Shown one piece after another: positions 7,663-13,619 of a DNA stretch of 15,699 nucleotides. The first letter of the stretch is position 1. Each line of letters opens with the position of its first letter. The notes beneath the pieces are model-generated. The model worked only from the letters and a program-made list of their open reading frames with translations. It did no database searches and was not told the DNA's origin. Made by a program: the position numbers and the translations under genes. Origin of the DNA: an uncultured Holophagales bacterium (lineage in GTDB: Bacteria > Acidobacteriota > Thermoanaerobaculia > UBA5066); the NCBI GenBank assembly GCA_937927565.1, contig CALBDV010000884.1:1-15699 (forward strand), written 5' to 3'.

Positions 7663-8172
7663 TCAGCCCCGGCGGAGGGCGACGGAGGACGCCGGCCGGC
7701 GGAACCGCACGAGCGCCAATCCGAGCGAAGCGGCGGTCACGCCTGCCAACGCCCCCAGGAGGGCGAGGGCACCCGGGGAGACGGCCTGCGCCGCGCGACC
7801 GGTCCCCTCGGCGAGCAGGGGAAGCGCCGTCACGAGAGTCGCGACCGGCCGGCCGAATGCGACGGCGACGAGCTCGGACCACACCGTGAGGGCCGTACCG
7901 GGGCCGAGGCTCCAGAGGGGCGTCAGGGCGAGACCAAGGCTTCCGGCAAGGAGCCCAAGGCCTATGCCGGCTGGCAGCCTCCAGTACGACACCCGGGAGA
8001 CCTCCCAGGGGGCAAAGGGTCGACGGTTCTGGACGCGGGCGGCGAAATCGGCGGGAAGCTCTTCCCCCCGAGGAATCGTAACCAGCTCATCCAGAAGCAC
8101 TTCGAGCCGCCGGTCGCGTTCCAGATCGCCCGGGGCCGGTCCAGAGTCGGTGGTCAGCGCGTTCGTCGTCAT
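7663..8172 (-). CDS. Small membrane protein, probable anti-sigma factor for the adjacent ECF sigma
   Basis: The product has 169 residues. The N-terminal 60 residues are charged and presumably cytoplasmic, with LERDRRLEVLLDELVTIP and a PADFAARV motif that resembles the helix before the membrane in many anti-sigma factors. Three hydrophobic segments follow at about 66-86, 98-121 and 134-155, ending in a basic tail. There is no HxxxCxxC zinc motif, so it is not a ZAS-type anti-sigma factor, and no cysteine is present at all. The anti-sigma role rests mainly on position: the ATG at 8172 lies 13 bases after the sigma stop, with GAGAGA upstream as ribosome site. It could instead be an unrelated membrane protein of the same operon. 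I do not recognise a named family. Confidence 0.6.
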   Translation of the reverse strand: MTTNALTTDSGPAPGDLERDRRLEVLLDELVTIPRGEELPADFAARVQNRRPFAPWEVSRVSYWRLPAGIGLGLLAGSLGLALTPLWSLGPGTALTVWSELVAVAFGRPVATLVTALPLLAEGTGRAAQAVSPGALALLGALAGVTAASLGLALVRFRRPASSVALRRG

Positions 8173-8185
8173 CGTCCCGATCTCT

Positions 8186-8767
8186 CTATACGGTGCCTTT
8201 CGGTAAAAGATCTCGGAGGGCCTGTCGGGCCCGAAAGAGCTTGTTCTTGACCGTCCCGAGGGGCATCCCCTTCAGCTCGGCGATCTCCTCGTAGGCGAGC
8301 TCCCCGTGGTGCCGCAGGCTGATCAGCTCCCGGTAGTCGTCCGGGAGACGTTCGATGGCCAGGTCGAGGGCCTCCCTGAGGCGGGTCCTGGAAAGCTCCT
8401 CGAGGGGGTCCGGCTTGCCGTCCACCGGATCGATGCTCCGCCCCTCCGACTCGTCGTCCGCCGGAAGCTGGAGCGGGATCGCCCGGATCCGCCGGCGACG
8501 GAGGTGATCGATTGCGGCGTTGCCCGCGATCCGGAACGCCCAGGTCGAGAAGCGGTACCGAGGGTCGAACGTGTCGAGCGCCGAGTAGATCTTGAAGAAG
8601 ACCTCCTGCGTCACGTCGCGGGCGTCCTCGGGATCCCCGAGGTAGCGCGAGACGAATCGGAACAGGCGCAGCTTGTAGCGATCGACGAGGACTGCGAACT
8701 GCTCCTCCTGCCCCGCGAGGATGCGGGCGACGAGATCGCCGTCGGAGGGCGCGCCCGGACTATCCAC
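8186..8767 (-). CDS. ECF-type RNA polymerase sigma factor (RpoE-like)
   Basis: This 193-residue group 4 sigma factor directs RNA polymerase to a stress- or envelope-related regulon. Region 2 covers about 20-93, with FAVLVDRYKLRLFRFVSRYLG, DARDVTQEVFFKIY and the -10 recognition helix YRFSTWAFRIAGNAAIDHL followed by RRRR. A linker rich in acidic residues (about 100-122) leads to region 4 at about 130-187, with LPDDYRELISLRHHGELAYEE split over two helices and the -35-binding helix-turn-helix MPLGTVKNKLFRARQALRDLL. The start is GTG at 8767, with AGGA about seven bases upstream. It heads an operon with a membrane protein and a bactofilin-like protein, each 13 bases apart. Regulation is probably by the next gene. 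I could not identify a self-recognised promoter with confidence. Confidence 0.95.
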   Translation of the reverse strand: MDSPGAPSDGDLVARILAGQEEQFAVLVDRYKLRLFRFVSRYLGDPEDARDVTQEVFFKIYSALDTFDPRYRFSTWAFRIAGNAAIDHLRRRRIRAIPLQLPADDESEGRSIDPVDGKPDPLEELSRTRLREALDLAIERLPDDYRELISLRHHGELAYEEIAELKGMPLGTVKNKLFRARQALRDLLPKGTV

Positions 8768-8898
8768 CTGACGATCCTGCCACAGCGCGGGAAGTCCCTC
8801 CGAACAAGGGAACTGTCGTGCCGCGCCCGGATCCCACGCTGAAGAATCGCGCGTGAGACGGGCCCCTGATCGTGCACTCCGGATCGGAAGGTGATTGC
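8768..8898. other. Divergent intergenic region between the sigma operon and the secreted-protein gene
   Basis: These 131 bases must hold both divergent promoters. There is an inverted repeat TCCCT-CCGAACA-AGGGA (8795-8811), 28 bases before the sigma GTG, which could be an operator or nothing. GGAACT at 8809-8814 resembles an ECF -35 element on the plus strand, but no matching -10 stands at the usual distance. No good TTGACA/TATAAT pair is visible on either strand. Confidence 0.3.
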
Positions 8899-10035
8899 AT
8901 GAAACGACACACGATCCTCCCGACCCTCCTCCTCTCCCTCACCACGTCTTTCGCCGTCCCCGCTTCCGCGCAGACGCTCCCCAGCGCGACCGTGGCGACC
9001 GCCCCCGCCAGTCCGGCGCCGAACGACACGGTCATCCTGAAGCTCTCGGGCCAATGGCCCGACGGGTGCGTGCCCGAGGCCTCGCGCACGACCCTGGCGC
9101 AGGAGGGCTCGCTCCTCCGCGTCACCTTCAACTACTCGGGCTTGACCGGCCCCTGCACCGCGGCCGTCACTCCCTGGAGCCTCGACGTCAACGCCGGCAA
9201 GCTCGCGGAAGGGAGCTACACGGTCGACGTGGCGGTTCTGTGGACGCTCATGCCGGTGAAGACGATCGGCACCGGCGCGTTCACGGTCGCCCCGCTTCCC
9301 GAGTCGACGGTCTGGCTTCCGGGTTTCGCCGCCACTGGCGACACCTACTCGCTCGCGAGCACCCTGACCGCATTCAACAACGCGGACAACGCGGCGACGG
9401 TGACTTACCTCGGAGCGTGGGACGCGCTCGGCGAATCCACGACGCCGGCCCCGGTCGAGCTCGCGGCGCAGGCCGCCGGCATCCTCGACTCGCGTCCGCT
9501 GCGCGCGGGCCAGGCCGTACAGATGCTCTCCCTGACCGCCCCGCGCCGGGTCGCTCTGCGTGCCACTCTCGAGCGGCTCGAGAAGGTCCCCGAAGGGTTG
9601 CCGAAGGTCCCCGAGGCGCTCGGGCGCCTGGAGCTGCCCGTCTTCACCGAGCTCTTCCCCGCCGGCTCGACGGCCGTCGCCGGCGACGTCTCCCTCTCGG
9701 CTCTCGAGTGCGCGAGCGGCCCCGAGGCGCGCCGCCGCGTCAACATCACCCTCTTCAACGCCGGGACCGAGTCCGCGACGTTCGGCGTCTCGGCGACCTC
9801 CACGATGACCGGTCCCGGCGGAGGCGGTCCGGAGTACGCGTACGAAGTCCCTGCGAAGTCCGTCGTCCAGTTCAACGCGATTTCGCTCCAGGGCCTCCCG
9901 GTCTGCGACGCCGGCGGCGCCTGGTTCCGGATCACCGGCGACCAGCCGTTCCTCGCCTACGTCTCCACGGTCCGCCCCGAGAACCTGCCCGGGGTCCTGC
10001 CCTACGAGATCTTCCCCGCACGCGCCGACCGCTGA
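8899..10035 (+). CDS. Secreted protein of unknown function
   Basis: The 378-residue product has a clear signal peptide (residues 1-24, cut at ASA|Q), so it is exported to the periplasm or beyond. The mature part is rich in small residues and predicted beta-strands. I see roughly three blocks: about 26-132, resembling an Ig-like domain with Cys57 and Cys86 placed to form a disulfide; about 136-245; and about 250-378 with Cys271 and Cys336. There are no transmembrane segments after the signal and no catalytic motif I recognise. Residues 229-242 carry a short tandem duplication (KVPEGLP then KVPEALG). The ATG at 8899 is chosen because the signal peptide begins there and GGAAGGTGA precedes it; an in-frame extension to 8872 is less likely. 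It is divergent from the sigma operon and could be part of its regulon, which is only inference. Confidence 0.8.
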   Translation: MKRHTILPTLLLSLTTSFAVPASAQTLPSATVATAPASPAPNDTVILKLSGQWPDGCVPEASRTTLAQEGSLLRVTFNYSGLTGPCTAAVTPWSLDVNAGKLAEGSYTVDVAVLWTLMPVKTIGTGAFTVAPLPESTVWLPGFAATGDTYSLASTLTAFNNADNAATVTYLGAWDALGESTTPAPVELAAQAAGILDSRPLRAGQAVQMLSLTAPRRVALRATLERLEKVPEGLPKVPEALGRLELPVFTELFPAGSTAVAGDVSLSALECASGPEARRRVNITLFNAGTESATFGVSATSTMTGPGGGGPEYAYEVPAKSVVQFNAISLQGLPVCDAGGAWFRITGDQPFLAYVSTVRPENLPGVLPYEIFPARADR

Positions 10036-10077
10036 TCCACGCGGGCGACGCGCCTCGCCCCATTCCCGCACCTCTCC

Positions 10078-10108
10078 GAACGGGGGCCGGCATCGCCGGC
10101 CCCCGTTC
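10078..10108 (+). terminator. Strong GC-rich hairpin after the secreted-protein gene
   Basis: A perfect 14-bp stem (GAACGGGGGCCGGC / GCCGGCCCCCGTTC) with a three-base loop ATC lies 42 bases after the stop codon at 10035. Stem strength and position fit an intrinsic terminator, but the following bases are CCGTCTCC, with no U-tract. In high-GC bacteria such U-less hairpins are often found after operons. It may instead protect the 3' end of the mRNA. Confidence 0.6.
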
Positions 10109-10197
10109 CCGTCTCCGGCGGAGCCGTCGACCTGTTCCGCGACGAGGGACGAGACGTGGGTTTGATCCCGGCTGCGACGAGGACCGGACCGCTCGCT

Positions 10198-10203
10198 TAC
10201 GAT
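10198..10203 (+). promoter_or_regulatory. Leaderless-type -10 box (TACGAT) for the ABC exporter operon
   Basis: TACGAT matches the TANNNT form of the -10 element and ends six bases before the ATG at 10210, so transcription would start at or next to the start codon. The only purine run before the ATG (GGGG, 10204-10207) is too close to act as a Shine-Dalgarno. No convincing -35 box lies 16-18 bases upstream. The inference is a leaderless mRNA. Confidence 0.45.
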
Positions 10204-10209
10204 GGGGCG

Positions 10210-10956
10210 ATGTCCGACGGTCCCCCCGCCCTCTCGTTCGGGCGAGCCTCGAAGCGCTACGGCGACGTCCTCGCGCTCACCGGGCTGACGCTCGACGTCC
10301 CGCCCGGCGTCGTCTTCGCCCTCGTCGGGCCGAACGGCGCCGGGAAGACGACCGCCATCGGGCTCCTCACCGGGCTTCTCGCTCCGACGGCGGGAACGAC
10401 GGCCGTCTTCGGTGTCGACGTATCCGACCACCCGGTCGAGGCGAAGCGCCTCCTCGGTTTCGTCCCCGACAGGCCCTACCTCTGGCCGCGATGGACCCCG
10501 CGCGAGTCGCTCCGCTTCGTCGGGGCGGTCTTCGGGGGCCGCGGCGGCGCTCTCGAGGAGCGTATCGACCTCGAGCTGTCGGCTTTCGGCCTCGAGGCCT
10601 CGGCCGACCGGACGAACGAAACGCTCTCCCACGGCACGCGGCAGAAGGTCGCCCTCGCGCAGGCGTTTCTCCACGACCCGCGACTCTTCGTCCTCGACGA
10701 GCCGATGGTCGGCCTCGACCCGCTCGCACAGAGGGTCCTCGTCGAGAGGCTGCGCGAGCGGACGGCCGAGGGCGCCGCCGTCCTCCTGACGACGCACCAG
10801 CTCTCCCTCGCCGAGGAGGTCGCCGACGACGCAGGGGTCCTCGTGAAGGGAAGCCTCGTAGCCCGCGGAGAGCCGCTCGCGATGACGGCCCGCGGCCGCA
10901 GGGGCCGCCTCTCCGAGCTCTTCTTCGACCTCGCGTCCGACGACGGGCGGACGTGA
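10210..10956 (+). CDS. ABC transporter ATP-binding protein (EcsA-like exporter type)
   Basis: This 248-residue ATPase drives the membrane protein encoded next to it. Walker A is GPNGAGKTT (residues 40-48), the signature is LSHGTRQKVAL (139-149), Walker B is LFVLDEP (159-165, with Glu164), the D-loop is GLDP (168-171) and the H-loop is His196. The Q-loop glutamine is replaced by Asp87 in GFVPDRPYLW, a change common in the EcsA-like ABC-2 exporter group, which also has the signature form SHGxxQK. The ATG at 10210 starts the conserved domain; a GTG at 10156 in the same frame would add 18 unsupported residues. Its stop overlaps the permease start (GTGA). The transported substrate is unknown; family members export lipids, peptides or drugs. 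Confidence 0.93.
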   Translation: MSDGPPALSFGRASKRYGDVLALTGLTLDVPPGVVFALVGPNGAGKTTAIGLLTGLLAPTAGTTAVFGVDVSDHPVEAKRLLGFVPDRPYLWPRWTPRESLRFVGAVFGGRGGALEERIDLELSAFGLEASADRTNETLSHGTRQKVALAQAFLHDPRLFVLDEPMVGLDPLAQRVLVERLRERTAEGAAVLLTTHQLSLAEEVADDAGVLVKGSLVARGEPLAMTARGRRGRLSELFFDLASDDGRT

Positions 10957-12608
10957 GCGCCGGGCTCGTAGCCCTCGCGAGCTCGCTGAAGGCCGCTGCG
11001 CGCGGCCTGTCGCTCCGCTCGACCTGGGAGGCCGCCGGAGCGCTCTCCGTCGTCGCCGCGGCGCTCGCCCTGGTCCTCGCCGAGTACGCGGGGCTGGCGT
11101 TCCTGTTCCGGCTCTCCGCGCGGGGGTTCGCCGAGCTGCCGTCGCTCGTCCCGTCGGTCCTCCTCGAACGGCTCCTCGTCGGGGTCTTTTCCGGGGCGGC
11201 CCTCCTGCTCCTTCTCGGCTCGCTGACGACAGCCGTGTCGACCCTGTTCCTCTCGGAGGAGCTCGTCTTCCGGATGGCGCTCCCGATCCCGCACGCGCGG
11301 CTCCTCCTTCGGCAGGTGGCCGTGACGGTCGCGCTCGCCTCCGGGCCCGCGCTCCTTCTCGTCCTGCCCGCCGTCGTCCTGGCCGCGCGCCACGCGCCGT
11401 CCGCCACCGCGGGCGCCGGGGCCCTGTCCGCCGCGTTCCTCTTCGTCGCCCTCCTCGCGGGGACTCTCGGCTCGGCGCTCTCCCTCGGCGTCGTCGCGCT
11501 CTTCCCCCCGCGGCGCGCCCGCCTCCTCGCCGCGTTCCTCTCGACCGCAGGTCTCGCCGTCGCGCTCCTCGGCGTCCGGGGCGCCCGTCCCGAGCGGCTC
11601 CTCGACCCCGTCGCCGCGCTCGACCTCCTCCTCCGCCTCGGAACGTCGCCCGTGGAGGCTCCGGGCTGGAACCCGCTCGCCCTCGCCGCTCGCGCGGCGA
11701 CGCGGGGGCTCGCGGGGGAGTCCTCCGGCCTCCTGATCGCGCTCGCTCTCCTCGCGGCGGCCGTCGTCTTCCTCTTCGCCCTCTCCGCCGTTCTCGCGCC
11801 GGTCCACCTGCGGCTCTTCCGCCGAAGCCGAGAGGAGAGCGGGGGATCGGTCCGCCGCCGCACCAGCCGGTTCGTCGCGTCCGAAACGGCCGAGCTCCTC
11901 CGCGCCGAGCTGCGGACTCTCCTGCGCGACGCGGCGACCCCCGCGCAGCTCGGGACGCTCGCTGCCGTCTTCGTCCTCGACCTCCTGAACCTGCGGCTCC
12001 TCCCGTCCGGCGACGCCGCGTCCCGCGACGTCGTCCACGGCCTCCAGGCGGGCCTCGGCCTCTTCCTCGTCTCGGCGCTCTCGCTCCGCTTCGCCTACCC
12101 CGCCGTCTCGACCGACGGCCGGGCCGCGCTTCTCCTGCGGACGCTCCCCAACTCCCCCACCCGTCACCTCGTCGCGCGATGGACGGTCCGGGCCGTGCCC
12201 TCGCTCTCGGCCGCGCTCCTCCTCGCGATCGCGTCGGCGGCCGTCCTGGGGGCCTCCGGATTCGCCCTCGCCGCGGCCCTCACGGCTGCCGCGGTCGGCG
12301 GTCTCGCGATTCCCGCTCTCCAGCTCGGCCTCGGGGCGCTCTTCCCGCGTTACGACGCCCCGAACCCCGTCTCCGTCGCCCTCGGTCCAGGCGGCCTCTT
12401 CGCGATGGCCGTCTCGACGCTTCTGGCGGCGGTGCCGGTCCTCTTCGTGAGCGAAGGGCTCCGAAGCCTCCTCGAGACGCTGCTCGGCGTCCGGCTCGAA
12501 GCCCTCCTGCTGCTGGCCGCCTGGTCCGCGGCCGCAGCCGCTCTCGCGGCGGGGGCGATGCTCGCCGCCGCGAGGCGCCTGCCCCGGGCCGACCTCCCCG
12601 CCAGCTGA
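10953..12608 (+). CDS. ABC-2-like exporter permease with two-fold pseudo-repeat
   Basis: This 551-residue polytopic inner-membrane protein has about twelve hydrophobic segments and is rich in Ala and Leu. It begins with GTG at 10953, whose last two bases are shared with the ATPase TGA stop, so the two are translationally coupled and form one exporter. I see an internal pseudo-repeat: SEELVFRMALPIP (101-113) followed 70-odd residues later by LGVVALFPPR, and in the second half TDGRAALLLRTLPNSP (387-402) followed by LGLGALFPRY. A charged cytoplasmic stretch (about 287-330, with RRSREESGGSVRRR) links the halves. It resembles the putative ABC exporter permeases that accompany EcsA-like ATPases. 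The substrate cannot be told. The gene converges with the hydroxyacid dehydrogenase gene, only three bases apart. Confidence 0.85.
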   Translation: MSAGLVALASSLKAAARGLSLRSTWEAAGALSVVAAALALVLAEYAGLAFLFRLSARGFAELPSLVPSVLLERLLVGVFSGAALLLLLGSLTTAVSTLFLSEELVFRMALPIPHARLLLRQVAVTVALASGPALLLVLPAVVLAARHAPSATAGAGALSAAFLFVALLAGTLGSALSLGVVALFPPRRARLLAAFLSTAGLAVALLGVRGARPERLLDPVAALDLLLRLGTSPVEAPGWNPLALAARAATRGLAGESSGLLIALALLAAAVVFLFALSAVLAPVHLRLFRRSREESGGSVRRRTSRFVASETAELLRAELRTLLRDAATPAQLGTLAAVFVLDLLNLRLLPSGDAASRDVVHGLQAGLGLFLVSALSLRFAYPAVSTDGRAALLLRTLPNSPTRHLVARWTVRAVPSLSAALLLAIASAAVLGASGFALAAALTAAAVGGLAIPALQLGLGALFPRYDAPNPVSVALGPGGLFAMAVSTLLAAVPVLFVSEGLRSLLETLLGVRLEALLLLAAWSAAAAALAAGAMLAAARRLPRADLPAS

Positions 12609-12611
12609 CGG

Positions 12612-13526
12612 TCAGGCGATGCGGTGCCTCGGCTCCTCGCCGCCAAGGACCCGCACTGCTTCTTCGCACGCCGTCCGGGCCATCGCGAGACGGGTCTGGC
12701 GCGTCGACGAGCCGAGGTGCGGCAGCAGGACGACGTTCGGAAGCGACAGGAGCGCCGGGTGAACCGCCGGCTCCTTCTCGAAGACGTCGAGCCCCGCGCC
12801 TCCGAGATGGCCCGAGGCGAGGGCCGCGGCGAGCGCCGCCTCGTCGACGATCGGCCCACGCGCGGTGTTGACGAGGATCGCGCCCTTCTTCATCCGCGCC
12901 AGCTCGGCCGTGCCGAAACGCCCTCGCGTCTCCGGCACGAGCGGCGCGTGGAGCGTCAGGACGTCGGACTCGGCCAGAAGGCGCTCGAAGGCCTCGGGCG
13001 AATCGCCCTCCACCAACGCGAGCACTTTCATCCCGAACGCCTCGGCGCGCCGGGCCACCGCGCGGCCGATCCGGCCGAAGCCGTAGACGCCGAGCGTCAT
13101 CCCTTCGAGCGAGGTCCCCATCAGCTCCAGGGGCTTCCATCCGTCCCAGCTCCCGGAGCGGATCAGCGCGTCGCCTTCGCGGAAGCGCCGCGCGACGGCG
13201 AGGATGAGGAGCCACGTCAGGTCGGCGGTCGCCTCCGTCAGGACTCCCGGCGTGTTCGTCACGACCACGCCCCGCCTCCGACACGCGTCGAGGTCGACGT
13301 TGTCCGTCCCGACGGCGCAGTTAGCGACGACCCTCAGGTGCGGCGCGAGGGAGAGGAGAGCCTCGGTCACCTTCTCCCGGGGAGTCGGGATGACGGCGAC
13401 GGAATCGGGGAGGTGAACGGGTGCCTCGGCGTCCCAGGCGCCCGGACGGCCGACGACGACCTCGAGACCGGCTAGGATCTCGGCCGTGGATGGCTCGGGG
13501 AGGGGCTGCGACACGAAGACCTTCAC
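12612..13526 (-). CDS. D-2-hydroxyacid dehydrogenase (NAD-dependent, glyoxylate reductase/phosphoglycerate dehydrogenase type)
   Basis: This 304-residue cytoplasmic enzyme reduces a 2-keto acid to a D-2-hydroxy acid or the reverse. The substrate-binding half includes VANCAVGTDNVDLDAC (about 67-82). The NAD domain has YGFGRIG (GxGxxG at 149-154). The catalytic residues are Arg223 in NTARGPIVDEAAL, Glu252 in DVFEKEP and His270 in LLPHLGSS. The usual Asp at the end of the second beta strand (as in AYDP) is Val172 here, followed by Glu173. The start is GTG at 13526, the first start in frame that begins the domain; no Shine-Dalgarno precedes it, and a TACTCT box six bases upstream suggests a leaderless message. 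The length is slightly shorter than typical. The substrate (glyoxylate, hydroxypyruvate or phosphoglycerate) is not determined. Confidence 0.93.
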   Translation of the reverse strand: MKVFVSQPLPEPSTAEILAGLEVVVGRPGAWDAEAPVHLPDSVAVIPTPREKVTEALLSLAPHLRVVANCAVGTDNVDLDACRRRGVVVTNTPGVLTEATADLTWLLILAVARRFREGDALIRSGSWDGWKPLELMGTSLEGMTLGVYGFGRIGRAVARRAEAFGMKVLALVEGDSPEAFERLLAESDVLTLHAPLVPETRGRFGTAELARMKKGAILVNTARGPIVDEAALAAALASGHLGGAGLDVFEKEPAVHPALLSLPNVVLLPHLGSSTRQTRLAMARTACEEAVRVLGGEEPRHRIA

Positions 13527-13532
13527 GGGAGA

Positions 13533-13538
13533 AGAGTA
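13533..13538 (-). promoter_or_regulatory. Leaderless-type -10 box (TACTCT) for the hydroxyacid dehydrogenase
   Basis: On the minus strand TACTCT (TANNNT form) ends six bases before the GTG start at 13526, and the intervening TCTCCC has no Shine-Dalgarno character. Spacing is identical to that at the ABC exporter ATPase. No clear -35 box is seen. Confidence 0.45.
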
Positions 13539-13606
13539 CCGCCACGGAAAGCCGCGATCCCGCCCGCGCGGTCCCTCGCCTGCGAACCTTTCGCCCTCCC
13601 CGTCCG

Positions 13607-13612
13607 TACCTA
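13607..13612 (+). promoter_or_regulatory. Possible leaderless-type -10 box (TACCTA) for the phosphatase gene
   Basis: TACCTA ends seven bases before the ATG at 13620; the last base deviates from TANNNT. The following ACGGGGC puts its G-run too near the start for a Shine-Dalgarno. The box lies in the loop of a 6-bp inverted repeat, CCCCGT (13598-13603) and ACGGGG (13613-13618), which could be a regulator site or chance. Confidence 0.3.
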
Positions 13613-13619
13613 ACGGGGC

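Noticed and set aside
7663..8172. Zinc-binding (ZAS) anti-sigma factor
   Set aside because: There is no HxxxCxxC motif and no cysteine in the protein. Only a motif-free anti-sigma role by position remains plausible.
8770..8798. ECF-like promoter GGGACTT ... CGTC upstream of the sigma factor
   Set aside because: The spacing from GGGAC to CGTC is about 20 bases instead of 16-17, and the -10 part would sit within the ribosome site. Not convincing as an autoregulated promoter.
8895..10952. Long plus-strand frame continuing into the ABC permease, apparently one 1237-codon gene
   Set aside because: Only the last 552 codons from GTG 10953 look like a protein. The upstream part is an out-of-frame shadow of the secreted-protein and ATPase genes.
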